From contig HF991825.1 in assembly GCA_000431535.1 (NCBI GenBank), positions 210,126 to 274,125 on the forward strand: a stretch of 64,000 nucleotides of DNA, written 5' to 3'. A program made the translations under genes and the position numbers. This document shows positions 42,666 through 50,624 of the stretch, one piece after another (within the stretch, counting starts at the first letter, position 1; every line of letters starts with the position of its first letter). The DNA comes from Clostridium sp. CAG:678 (GTDB lineage: Bacteria > Bacillota > Clostridia > Oscillospirales > Acutalibacteraceae). The notes under the pieces are model-generated. The model saw nothing but the letters and a program-made list of their open reading frames with translations, was not told the origin of the DNA and ran no database searches.

Positions 42666-43679
42666 ATGGCAAGCGGAATGACTTATACCATGACGGAAAC
42701 CACCCAGCTTTCCACGGCTGAGTATTACGGAAAGGCGCTTTGCGAACTCGGCGAGGAGCATAAGGAAGTCGTTGCTCTTACCGCAGACCTTGCGAAGTCT
42801 ACCAAGATCGGTATGTTCGGAGAAAAATTTCCGGAAAGATTTTTCAATGTGGGTATTGCAGAGCAGAACATGTTCGGTGTTGCCGCGGGTATGGCGAAAA
42901 ACGGTCTGATCCCGTTTGCGTCCACATTCGCAATCTTTACGGCTGCCCGTTCGCTGGATCAGATCCATACGGATATCTGCTATCAGAACGTACCGGTTAA
43001 GATCATAGCAACCCACGCCGGAACTTCTTTCGGCCAGGCGGGTTCCACCCACCATTCTCTTATTGATATGGCGTGTATGCGCAGCCTTCCGCATATGACG
43101 GTTATCTGCCCGTGCGACGGCGTAGAAACTTACCACGCCGTTAAAAAAGCGTATGCATATCCCGGCCCGGTCTATATCAGGATCAACCGCGGATTTGACC
43201 AGATCATTTACAAAAATATCGAGGACTGTGATTTTGAAGTCGGCAAGGCAAAGGTGATGAACGAGGGTACGGATATCACGGTTATTGCGTGCGGTTCCTG
43301 CGTATATCAGGCTTTGCAGGCGGCGCAGATGGCAAATGCGGATGCCGGCATCAAAGTGCGCGTTCTCAATATGCACACCATTAAGCCGATCGATGAAGAG
43401 GCAATTCTGTCCGCCGTTATGGATACAAGAAGAATCATAACGGTGGAGGATCACACCGTGATGGGCGGCCTCGGCTCCGCGGTTGCGGATGTAGTTGCGA
43501 AAAGCGGCAAGGCGTGTGCGTTCAAGATGCTCGGTCATCAGGATGCATTCTCCACCATCGGTCTGCACGAGGATCTTATGTCCATCGCCAAGATAGACGC
43601 AAACGGTATTGCAGAAGCAATTGCCGAAGTAATGCATCAGGATTTTGAAGAGGATGACGCTTGGGACGATGAGTTCTAA
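42666..43679 (+). CDS. Transketolase, C-terminal (pyrimidine-binding) subunit
   Basis: This 337-residue second half of the split transketolase has the pyrimidine-binding domain with FFNVGIAEQNMFGVAAGMAKNG (shown in part; catalytic Glu of the IAEQ motif near 62), FASTFAIFTAARSLDQIH, then the C-terminal regulatory domain. It ends with an acidic DFEEDDAWDDEF tail. The ribosome site GGAGG lies within the end of the preceding gene, so the two chains are probably made in equal amount. Confidence 0.92.
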   Translation: MASGMTYTMTETTQLSTAEYYGKALCELGEEHKEVVALTADLAKSTKIGMFGEKFPERFFNVGIAEQNMFGVAAGMAKNGLIPFASTFAIFTAARSLDQIHTDICYQNVPVKIIATHAGTSFGQAGSTHHSLIDMACMRSLPHMTVICPCDGVETYHAVKKAYAYPGPVYIRINRGFDQIIYKNIEDCDFEVGKAKVMNEGTDITVIACGSCVYQALQAAQMANADAGIKVRVLNMHTIKPIDEEAILSAVMDTRRIITVEDHTVMGGLGSAVADVVAKSGKACAFKMLGHQDAFSTIGLHEDLMSIAKIDANGIAEAIAEVMHQDFEEDDAWDDEF

Positions 43680-43724
43680 ACTGCTGTTCTTTTTAAAATC
43701 TGATTAGGAAAGGAATGTGTTATT

Positions 43725-44519
43725 ATGGCAAGCGATGTAACCCGTTACACAAATAAAGTCTTTATGGCGGCGGCGCTTCCGCTGATGAAAACGATTGCCA
43801 CAGACGTGCCCGAACTTGCCAAAAAGTTTGAGGGCGTGGATGCTGTTTATCAGGTTTCCGCTATGGCAAACGCGCAGGATAAGGAAGCCGTTCACTTTAT
43901 CGTTGAAAACGGCGAATGGTCCTGCAAACTCGGCGAGTATTTCGGCCAGAAGAAGATAGACGCCGAACTTCAGTTTTCTTCTATGGAAAAGATGAACGCC
44001 TTTATGAAAGGCGATATGTCCAAACTGCCGAAGATGAAGATCAAGTCTTTCTCCAAATTTATAAAATTTATGGCGGTTCTGCTTAAAATGAGCAGTCTGC
44101 TTGGCATAAAAGAGCCGCCGGAGGATGAAACCCTTGCGCTTCTTCTGTGTAAACTGTATTTTTATCTGCTTTCAAGCGGTATCAGCCAGCTCAATAAAAT
44201 GGGCCATCCGGAGATTCATGACTGGACTGCGAAAAGCCCGGACAGAGTGTATCAGTGGGCGATCGAGGGTCACCCGGAATGCACGGCATATCTTCGTATC
44301 AAAGCGGGCAAATCCCGCGCCGGCAGGGGCGAATACAAACGCTCCAAACCGTTCTTCTGCATGAAGTTTGATACCGCGCAGCATGCGCTGATGATTCTGC
44401 TTGGCACAGGCGATATGCTGCAGATGGTAAAGGATAAGCAGCTGATTATGGAGGGCGCGCCCGAATTCGGCGCCATGATCGGTGATTATATGATGATCGT
44501 CGGCGATCTTGCAAAATAA
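43725..44519 (+). CDS. Tandem SCP2-like (lipid-carrier type) protein B
   Basis: This 264-residue protein is paralogous to the first gene of the operon. LQFSSMEKMNAFM (82-94) matches MNFSSPEKFNALI there, and the second module (about 172-264) carries KFDTAQHALMILLGTGDML and IMEGAPEF in the same relative place. A hydrophobic stretch between modules (about 107-152) could be a core helix pair or a membrane-facing segment. No signal peptide. AGGAAAGGA ribosome site. Ligand unknown; lipid or acyl binding is inferred from the SCP2-like pattern only. The operon terminator follows 16 bases later. Confidence 0.6.
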   Translation: MASDVTRYTNKVFMAAALPLMKTIATDVPELAKKFEGVDAVYQVSAMANAQDKEAVHFIVENGEWSCKLGEYFGQKKIDAELQFSSMEKMNAFMKGDMSKLPKMKIKSFSKFIKFMAVLLKMSSLLGIKEPPEDETLALLLCKLYFYLLSSGISQLNKMGHPEIHDWTAKSPDRVYQWAIEGHPECTAYLRIKAGKSRAGRGEYKRSKPFFCMKFDTAQHALMILLGTGDMLQMVKDKQLIMEGAPEFGAMIGDYMMIVGDLAK

Positions 44520-44535
44520 GAAAATGTCATAATTT

Positions 44536-44566
44536 AACGGGGCTGAACTTTTGTTCGGCCCCGTTT
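44536..44566 (+). terminator. Terminator hairpin after SCP2-like gene B (copy 1)
   Basis: A 13-bp stem with TTTT loop (44536-44548 with 44553-44565); the T-run is short. One base differs from the second copy at 44954. Confidence 0.75.
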
Positions 44567-44619
44567 CAGCGTGTAGAAAAAGGTGTTCATTTAGAAAAAA
44601 ATGCAGTTCTACACGCTGA
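44566..44619. repeat. 13-bp inverted repeat next to terminator copy 1
   Basis: Arms 44566-44578 and 44607-44619 are perfectly complementary, 28 bases apart. Possibly the end of a miniature repeat element. Confidence 0.55.
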
Positions 44620-44693
44620 GGAGACTGCGAGAAAGCGAGCAGGATTTTGCATTTTGCGAGGGAGGACGTACATGGGTACCCCCTTATCGGGGT

Positions 44694-44721
44694 CCCCAAA
44701 AAGTTTTACAACTTTTTGGGG
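44694..44721. repeat. Perfect 12-bp stem-loop in the non-coding segment
   Basis: CCCCAAAAAGTT / AACTTTTTGGGG around a TTAC loop; not followed by a T-run. Confidence 0.65.
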
Positions 44722-44807
44722 AGAGGAGGCACAGTGGAATGAATAAGACCTGCCGCTTGGGGCAGGGCGAATGATATGCAACTTGTGCCGACGAGGCAGA
44801 AAGTGCA

Positions 44808-44834
44808 AAAAACCGCACAACTGTGCGGTTTTTA
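44808..44834 (+). terminator. Terminator-like hairpin inside the non-coding segment
   Basis: 11-bp stem AAAAACCGCAC-type (44808-44818 with 44823-44833), loop AACT, T-rich after; the A-rich left side would also work on the minus strand. Confidence 0.6.
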
Positions 44835-44953
44835 TTCTTTTCTAAATTCTGTCTTATGGAAACGATTTTATGATTGCCATTAATGTGCAAGAAAACAAAA
44901 TCTATTTTTAAATTCCGATTTGCACGTTCCTGCCGACTTTATCGACAGTCTGT

Positions 44954-44986
44954 AACGGGGCTGAACTTTTGTTCAGCCCCGTTTTT
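44954..44986. terminator. Terminator hairpin copy 2 (convergent with the GNAT gene)
   Basis: The same 13-bp stem and TTTT loop as at 44536, here perfectly paired and with T5. It lies 30 bases beyond the end of the leftward acetyltransferase gene and could serve the rightward side too. Confidence 0.8.
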
Positions 44987-45015
44987 GCTATCCGGCAGCG
45001 TGTTTTCAAATCGTG

Positions 45016-45525
45016 TCAGATACCGAATTCTTTTGCATATACAAGTTTTCCGTTAAGCATCGGCGCGTCTTTGCGCAGCTTGACCGCCATAAAATTCTGC
45101 GCGGGAATTCCGTCCGGCGTCTCAGCGCCGTATTTTTCTGCCGGAATGAAACCGAATCGGGGATAATAGTTTTCACTGCCCAAAACAAAAATGTATTCCC
45201 ACCCGATTTCTTTTGCCCTTTGCATGGATTCGGTTATCAGTTTCGTGCCCACTCCCTGCCGCTGATACTGGGGCGCAACGGAAAGCGGCGCCAAAACCAA
45301 AACGGTCTTTTTGCCGATTTTTGCTTTTGAATACATAATATGGCCTGCGATATCGCCGTCTATTTCGGCAACAAGAGATAATTCTTCAACGAAAGAACTG
45401 CCTTTTCTCAGCGCCTCTGCCAGATTCTGCTCGTTGCCGTCTTTGTGTTCGGCAGTTTCAAATGCTTTTTTGATCAGCTGATAGATCTTTTTGTAATCAT
45501 TTTCGTTTTCGTTACGTATGATCAT
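45016..45525 (-). CDS. GNAT-family N-acetyltransferase (YhbS-like)
   Basis: This 169-residue acetyl-CoA-dependent transferase has motif A LAPLSVAPQYQRQGVGTKLI (about 80-99) including the Q/RxxGxG/A pyrophosphate loop QRQGVG, then FVLGSENYYPRFGFIPA, typical of YhbS-type members. Cytoplasmic; substrate unknown. GGAGG eight bases before ATG. It faces the aminotransferase-transketolase operon tail-to-tail across the structured segment. A minus-strand TATAAT lies about 60 bases upstream of the start without a good -35. Confidence 0.88.
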   Translation of the reverse strand: MIIRNENENDYKKIYQLIKKAFETAEHKDGNEQNLAEALRKGSSFVEELSLVAEIDGDIAGHIMYSKAKIGKKTVLVLAPLSVAPQYQRQGVGTKLITESMQRAKEIGWEYIFVLGSENYYPRFGFIPAEKYGAETPDGIPAQNFMAVKLRKDAPMLNGKLVYAKEFGI

Positions 45526-45665
45526 TTTTTACCCTCCGTGTTTGAAACAGATCCTTTGATTTTAGTGAATTCAATATGCTTATTATAGCACAGATTTGGG
45601 GGAAATAAAGAATAGAATACTGTAGCGGAAATTGATATTTTACGTAATTTTAACACGGAATCATA

Positions 45666-45693
45666 TTGATTTTCTTTGATTTGCTGATATAAT
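45666..45693 (+). promoter_or_regulatory. Promoter of pyk
   Basis: TTGATT (45666-45671), 16-base spacer, TATAAT (45688-45693), about 42 bases before the start. Confidence 0.6.
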
Positions 45694-45734
45694 ATCATTG
45701 AATAACAAACTATAGATCAAAGAGGCTTGTAATT

Positions 45735-47171
45735 ATGAGTGAATACAGAAGAAAAACCAAAATTATCTGCACGATCGGCCCGGCTTCGTGCGAGAAAGAT
45801 GTGCTGAAAAAACTGATGCTTGCCGGCATGGATGTTGCAAGATTCAATTTTTCACACGGCGATTATGACGCGTTTGAAAAATGGTTTTCAAATGTTGTGG
45901 AGGTCAGAAAACAACTCGGTATTCCGGTAGCGACCCTGCTGGATACAAAAGGTCCGGAGATCCGCATCGGCGCTTTTGAGAACGAAAGCGGCGTCGTTCT
46001 CAAAAGAGGGCAGACTTTTATACTGACTACCGATGAGATTCAGGGCACCAATGAAAGATGCTCGGTCTCGTTCAAGGGTCTCCCCAAAGAAGTAAAGAAA
46101 GGCACAACCATTTTGATTGACGATGGCCTGATCGCCATGGAAGTGGAAGAGATCCGGAATAACGATATTATCTGCAAGGTTGTAGACGGCGGCGTTGTAA
46201 CGGATCATAAGGGCGTAAACGTGCCCAATGTTTCGCTCTCCCTGCCGTATATCTCGGATAAGGATATGCAGGATCTGAATTTCGGCGCGCAGATGGGGTT
46301 CGATTTTATCGCGGCGTCCTTCTGCCGCACCGGTGCGGATATTGCCTATCTGCGCAACTACTGCCATGCGCTCGGCTGGAATGATGTGCGCATCATTGCC
46401 AAAATCGAAAACAGCGAAGGCGTTGAGAATATAGACGATATTATCCGCGAGGCGGACGGCATTATGGTTGCCCGCGGCGATATGGGTGTGGAGATTCCGT
46501 TTGAGAAGATCCCGTCCATTCAGAAAATGATCATTGAAAAGGTGTTTGCGGCAGGCAAGATCGTGGTTACGGCAACGCAGATGCTGGAATCCATGATCAA
46601 AAATCCGCGCCCCACAAGAGCGGAGATCACAGATGTGGCGAACGCGATTTATGACGGCACTTCCGCACTGATGCTCTCCGGCGAGACGGCTATGGGCGCG
46701 CACCCCGTAGAGGCGGTGAAAACGATGGCGCTTATTGCCCGCACAACGGAGCAGGATATAAATTATATTGAACGCTTTGAAAAAGAGGCGCAAAAGCATC
46801 TTTCCGGCAACATTACTTCCGCCATTTCACATGCAACGGTTACAACCGCTCATGATCTGAACGCGGCGGCAATTATAACCGTTACCAAGAGCGGCAATAC
46901 GGCAAGGCAGATCTCAAAATACAGGCCCAACTGCCTGATCATTTCCGCCACAACCAGCGAAAAGGTGCGCCGCCAAAACAATCTTTCCTGGGGCGTTCTC
47001 CCCGTGATGTGCGAGGAAAAGTCAAATACAGATGAATTGTTCAAGCACGCGGTGGATGTTGCCCGGAAAACCGATTATATCAAAAAAGGAGATATTGTGG
47101 TTATCACTGCCGGCATACCGCTCGGGCAGAGCGGCACCACGAATATGCTTAAGGTGGATGTTGTGGAATAA
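45735..47171 (+). CDS. pyk: Pyruvate kinase
   Basis: This 478-residue glycolytic enzyme makes pyruvate and ATP from phosphoenolpyruvate. KIICTIGPAS (9-18), the catalytic-lysine/metal region RIIAKIENSEGVENID (about 218-233) and the ATQMLESMIKNPRPTRAE signature are intact. It lacks the extra C-terminal PEP-utiliser-like domain found in Bacillus, so it is the short form. AGAGG ribosome site; mltG follows after 12 bases, an unusual but common type of chance operon partner. Confidence 0.96.
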   Translation: MSEYRRKTKIICTIGPASCEKDVLKKLMLAGMDVARFNFSHGDYDAFEKWFSNVVEVRKQLGIPVATLLDTKGPEIRIGAFENESGVVLKRGQTFILTTDEIQGTNERCSVSFKGLPKEVKKGTTILIDDGLIAMEVEEIRNNDIICKVVDGGVVTDHKGVNVPNVSLSLPYISDKDMQDLNFGAQMGFDFIAASFCRTGADIAYLRNYCHALGWNDVRIIAKIENSEGVENIDDIIREADGIMVARGDMGVEIPFEKIPSIQKMIIEKVFAAGKIVVTATQMLESMIKNPRPTRAEITDVANAIYDGTSALMLSGETAMGAHPVEAVKTMALIARTTEQDINYIERFEKEAQKHLSGNITSAISHATVTTAHDLNAAAIITVTKSGNTARQISKYRPNCLIISATTSEKVRRQNNLSWGVLPVMCEEKSNTDELFKHAVDVARKTDYIKKGDIVVITAGIPLGQSGTTNMLKVDVVE

Positions 47172-47183
47172 AGAGGTTTAAGA

Positions 47184-48218
47184 ATGAATAAAAAGATCGT
47201 AAAGCTGATCCTTGCGTGTGTGGTTGTGATCGCGCTGATCGCAGCAGGGGCGTTTGTCTACGCCCGCATCTCAAAAGATATAAACGGCACGGAATCGGGC
47301 GAGGCAAAGGAATATACCCTGGTGATCGAGCCGCAGGATTTTCAGTATGAAATCTCCAAAATGCTCAGCGATAACGATATCGTTGTGGACGATTCGGTCT
47401 GGTCCATGTGGATGGACAGCCATTACCCCGATTTCACCTATATCAACGGCGAGTATTATCTGAATTCGCATATGAGTTATGAAGAGATCGCGCAAAAGCT
47501 TCAAAACCCGGATATCAGCCATCAGGTTGTTTCCGTTGCCATCCCGGAAGGGTATACTGTTTTTGATATTGCCGAAACGCTTGAAGAAAACGGCATCTGC
47601 TCTAAGGATGATTTTTATGCCGCCGTTTCCACAACGGACGGCTATGATTACGACTGGCTTGCGGATTTTCCGCAAAACAGGGAGCATATCGGCTTTATCC
47701 TGGAGGGATTCCTGTTTCCGGCAACATATGACCTGGGTATGAATACGGATGCCAAAGTGGTAGTGGATAAAATGCTTGCCGCCTTTGACGACCGCCTTTC
47801 AGACGATATGCTGAACTATTGCAGGCAGAATGATATGACGCTTTACGAATTTATCACGCTTTGTTCGATCGTGCAGGAGGAGGCGCTCACCGAAAGCAGT
47901 GCGCAGAATATCGCCTCTGTGCTGATCAACCGGCTGAACAGCGGCACGCGCCTGCAGTGTGACGTAACTTATTATTATGCAAAAAATCTGCTGGATTACG
48001 GCGTTTCGCGTGATACGTATGATTCCTATTACACATACCGCTGCCCGGCGCTGCCGAGCGGCCCCATCGCCAATTCCGGCATGAATATCATTAACGCAGT
48101 CATAAACCACCCCGATACGGATTATATGTATTTCTTTTCCGATCTGAACGGGGAGTTCCATTTTGCTGTTACGGGCGAGGAGTTTGAGCGTTTAAAAGAG
48201 CAGTACCCGTGGCAGTAA
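47184..48218 (+). CDS. mltG: Endolytic murein transglycosylase MltG (YceG)
   Basis: This 344-residue protein has one N-terminal membrane span (about 5-27) and an extracytoplasmic domain. It cleaves nascent glycan strands near the synthases. LysM-like subdomain about 50-125; catalytic region FITLCSIVQEEALTES (Glu near 231) and NVLINRL-type ASVLINRLNSGTRLQCD are conserved, followed by YDSYYTYRCPALPSGPIANSG with the family proline-glycine pattern. The length is typical. It is embedded between pyk and thyA with short spacers. Confidence 0.92.
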   Translation: MNKKIVKLILACVVVIALIAAGAFVYARISKDINGTESGEAKEYTLVIEPQDFQYEISKMLSDNDIVVDDSVWSMWMDSHYPDFTYINGEYYLNSHMSYEEIAQKLQNPDISHQVVSVAIPEGYTVFDIAETLEENGICSKDDFYAAVSTTDGYDYDWLADFPQNREHIGFILEGFLFPATYDLGMNTDAKVVVDKMLAAFDDRLSDDMLNYCRQNDMTLYEFITLCSIVQEEALTESSAQNIASVLINRLNSGTRLQCDVTYYYAKNLLDYGVSRDTYDSYYTYRCPALPSGPIANSGMNIINAVINHPDTDYMYFFSDLNGEFHFAVTGEEFERLKEQYPWQ

Positions 48219-48239
48219 CCGTTTTTTGGAGGAATGTAA

Positions 48240-49142
48240 ATGTCTAAATGGGATAAAGATTACCTTGCCCTGTGCAGCAGGATTCTGACAGAGGGCACGG
48301 AAGTTGTAAACAGAACGGGCGTGAATTCCATCAAAGTACCGTCTCACCACTTTCGTTTTGATCTGGAACAGGAATTTCCTATCCTGACCACAAAACAGCT
48401 TTTCATCCGGCAGGCGGTGCTGGAGATGCTGTGGATCTATCAGGCGCAGTCCAATGATGTAAGGTGGCTTCAGGAACGCGATGTTAAGATCTGGGATCAG
48501 TGGGAGATCGATGAAAACGGCTACTGGAATGCCACGCAGCTTCTTCCCGATGAAAACGGCAATCTTGTAAAGCAGCAGGTACATAAATTTTTCGGCAAGG
48601 AATTTGCCCATACGATCGGCACGGCTTACGGCTATATTGTTAAAAAATTCCGTATGACGCAGGAACTGATCGATAAGATCCAGCATCATCCCGAGGACCG
48701 CCGTATGGTCATGACGCTTTGGCAGAATGATTATCTGGATACGGCCGTTCTGCCCAGCTGCGTGTGGAGCAGTGAATGGGATGTTACAAACGGCAAACTT
48801 AATTGCTGGGTGCATCAGCGCTCGTGCGACGTGCCCCTCGGTCTGCCGTTCAATGTTACGCAGTATGCCGTTTTGCTCTGCATGCTTGCCCATGTTTCCG
48901 GGCTGAAACCCGGCACGATAGACTGGAGCATTAAAGACGCGCATATTTATGTAAATCAGGCGGACGGTATCCGGGAACAGCTTCGCCGGTTCAAAGAAAA
49001 CGGCGATCTTCCTGCGCCCGAATTGTGGCTCAATCCTCAAGTGAAAGACTTTTTTGCTTTTGATAACAGCCGTGATATCAAAGATATAAAACTTGTCAAT
49101 TACCAGCATATGGGAAAGATCACTTTCCCGCTGTCCCAGTAA
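48240..49142 (+). CDS. thyA: Thymidylate synthase (ThyA)
   Basis: This 300-residue enzyme methylates dUMP to dTMP with methylene-THF. The nucleophilic cysteine is in LPSCVWSSEWD (about 174), where most relatives have PPCH. The dUMP-phosphate region RSCDVPLGLPFNVTQYA is canonical, and DAHIYVNQADGIREQL supplies the pyrimidine-contacting Asn/His/Tyr. The length is somewhat above the E. coli enzyme because of an insert around 75-115 (QWEIDENGYWNATQLLPDE). GGAGG site; followed after 14 bases by folA, the usual pair. Confidence 0.93.
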   Translation: MSKWDKDYLALCSRILTEGTEVVNRTGVNSIKVPSHHFRFDLEQEFPILTTKQLFIRQAVLEMLWIYQAQSNDVRWLQERDVKIWDQWEIDENGYWNATQLLPDENGNLVKQQVHKFFGKEFAHTIGTAYGYIVKKFRMTQELIDKIQHHPEDRRMVMTLWQNDYLDTAVLPSCVWSSEWDVTNGKLNCWVHQRSCDVPLGLPFNVTQYAVLLCMLAHVSGLKPGTIDWSIKDAHIYVNQADGIREQLRRFKENGDLPAPELWLNPQVKDFFAFDNSRDIKDIKLVNYQHMGKITFPLSQ

Positions 49143-49156
49143 AAAACGGAGAGATT

Positions 49157-49633
49157 ATGAGTATATCGCTTATCCTTTCAGTAGGCAGAAACAATGAGAT
49201 CGGCAAAGGAAACGACCTGATCTGGCATTTCCACGCGGATATGAAGTTTTTTCGGGAGACCACAACGGGAAACACCGTAATCATGGGCAGAAAAACATTT
49301 GAATCCCTGCCGAAAGTTTTGCCAAACAGACGGAATATCGTTATTTCAACAGATCGGAATCTTAAGATCGACGGCGCCGAAGTTGTTCACAGTGTAGACG
49401 AGGCGCTGGAGAGCGCAAAAAACGAGAATATTTTCGTTATCGGCGGCGGGCGCATTTATGCGCAGTTTCTGCCTTTGGCGGAGCAGATCTATCTGACGGA
49501 GATTGACGCGGATTGCCCCGATGCGGATACCTTTTTTCCGCAGTTTGACAAATCACAGTATACACGAACCGTCCTTGGGGAAAATGAGGAAAACGGCATC
49601 CGTTTTTCCCATGTGCTTTACACAAAAAAATAA
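49157..49633 (+). CDS. folA: Dihydrofolate reductase
   Basis: This 158-residue enzyme regenerates tetrahydrofolate from the dihydrofolate released by ThyA. N-terminal LILSVGRNNEIGKGNDLIWH, the M-GRKTFES motif (VIMGRKTFESLP, about 41-52) and VIGGGRIYAQFL (about 95-106) are typical; the usual IWxxP at the pterin site reads IWHFHADMKFF. GGAGA ribosome site. The infC promoter begins ten bases after its stop. Confidence 0.94.
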   Translation: MSISLILSVGRNNEIGKGNDLIWHFHADMKFFRETTTGNTVIMGRKTFESLPKVLPNRRNIVISTDRNLKIDGAEVVHSVDEALESAKNENIFVIGGGRIYAQFLPLAEQIYLTEIDADCPDADTFFPQFDKSQYTRTVLGENEENGIRFSHVLYTKK

Positions 49634-49642
49634 TTTTTTATG

Positions 49643-49671
49643 TTGACAAAGCCGTTTTACTGTGTTAATAT
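49643..49671 (+). promoter_or_regulatory. Promoter of infC
   Basis: TTGACA (49643-49648), 17-base spacer, TAATAT (49666-49671); leader of about 160 bases follows. Confidence 0.75.
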
Positions 49672-49677
49672 AGTTCC

Positions 49678-49836
49678 ACAACAAAGAAGAACATTTATCC
49701 CGTTCTCCCCTTCAGCGCAGGCAAAAAGGGCAATATCCTTTCTTTTTGATGTAGGTTTATTGAAGCGCGGGCATATCTGTTCGCGCTTTTAATTATTTCA
49801 TGCAGGTGTTTACCAAAATTTAAAGGAGTGTTATTT
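49678..49836 (+). promoter_or_regulatory. infC-rpmI-rplT leader, attenuator-like (L20-leader candidate)
   Basis: The leader contains a 7-bp GC-rich hairpin (49763-49769 with 49782-49788) followed by TTTTAATT, which has the form of an intrinsic terminator about 45 bases before infC. The position matches the ribosomal protein L20 leader of other Firmicutes, where L20 binding promotes premature termination. The upstream part shows an AGCGC segment (49714-49718) that could compete for pairing. Family match not verified. Confidence 0.5.
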
Positions 49837-50355
49837 ATCAGCAGAGATATTCCGCAGCTCAACGGAGAGATCAGAGATAAGGAATTGCGTGTCATCACTG
49901 CAGACGGCCAGCAGCTTGGCATCATGAGTGCAAAAGATGCGCTGCATGAGGCTGAGATCAGAGGGCAGGATCTTGTTAAGATCGCGCCGCAGGCAAAGCC
50001 GCCTGTTGTTAAAATCATGGATTACAGCAAATTCCGATATGAGCAGGCTAAACGCGAAAAGGAAAACCGCAAAAAGCAGAAAACGATTGATACCAAGGAG
50101 ATCCGCCTGTCGCTCAACATCGATATCGGCGATTTCAACACAAAGGTAAATCAGGCCAAAAAGTTCCTGGATAAAGGTGATAAACTTAAGGTCTCACTGC
50201 GCCTTCGCGGCAGAGAAATGGCTCATTCAGATCTCGGCGTTGCAAATATGCAAAGATTTGCGCAGGCGCTCGGCGAAGAGATCAATGTTGATAAAGCCCC
50301 TAAACTGGAGGGCAGGCAGATTCTTATGTTCCTGTCTAAAAAGCCGGCTAAATAA
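49837..50355 (+). CDS. infC: Translation initiation factor IF-3
   Basis: This 172-residue factor prevents premature 50S joining and proofreads start codons. N-terminal ISRDIPQLNGEIRDKELRVI, linker KREKENRKKQKTIDTKEIR and C-terminal ERRMVLFLSKKP-type tail (here EGRQILMFLSKKPAK) identify it. The start is taken as ATC at 49837: AAAGGAG ends eight bases upstream at 49828. The only other candidate, GTG at 49828, lies within that site. A rare start codon fits the well-known infC autoregulation by IF-3 discrimination. Confidence 0.9.
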   Translation: MSRDIPQLNGEIRDKELRVITADGQQLGIMSAKDALHEAEIRGQDLVKIAPQAKPPVVKIMDYSKFRYEQAKREKENRKKQKTIDTKEIRLSLNIDIGDFNTKVNQAKKFLDKGDKLKVSLRLRGREMAHSDLGVANMQRFAQALGEEINVDKAPKLEGRQILMFLSKKPAK

Positions 50356-50624
50356 TTAAATAGTAATTTGAATATTAGTAAATTATGACCTCCCAACAGA
50401 GGTTACAGTGTTTTAATAAAATCCTCCAAAAACCTTGAAAATAGAGGATTTATCGCAACGTGTTCGCCTTATCTCTTTATAGGGTTACACACATCTTCAC
50501 TCTTTTCCAGAGTGCTTATAAGGGTAAAATCAAGGGCAAAAAAACCACAACAAGATATAACAAAAGTGTAGCAATCAGAAAGCTGCGATGTATGTGCGTA
50601 TACTTATCAAAAAGGAGAATCTAA
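50356..50624. other. AT-rich segment between infC and the inserted HAD gene
   Basis: No gene seen. It contains an 8-bp stem (50419-50426 with 50444-50451) around CCTTGAAAATAG, and a TAAGGGTAAAATCAAGGG motif at 50519. Similar motifs recur on the other side of the HAD gene (51506 and 51561), suggesting the remains of mobile-element ends. Confidence 0.5.

Larger units (their letters stand above)
44520..45015. other. Structured non-coding region (496 bp)
   Basis: No protein gene is supported here. In order it holds terminator copy 1, a 13-bp inverted repeat (44566-44578 with 44607-44619), a GAGGGAGGACGTACATGGG tract, a small ACCCC/GGGGT hairpin (44678-44693), a perfect 12-bp stem (44694-44705 with 44710-44721), a terminator-like hairpin (44808-44834) and terminator copy 2. 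It could be a repeat element, a structured RNA, or both. Confidence 0.6.

Noticed and set aside
41991-43637. 548-codon minus-strand frame opposite the transketolase subunits
   Set aside because: Shadow of two clear transketolase genes; no motif or start signal.
44566-44834. tmRNA, SRP RNA, RNase P RNA or 6S RNA in the structured segment
   Set aside because: None of the conserved core sequences of these RNAs could be found in the segment.
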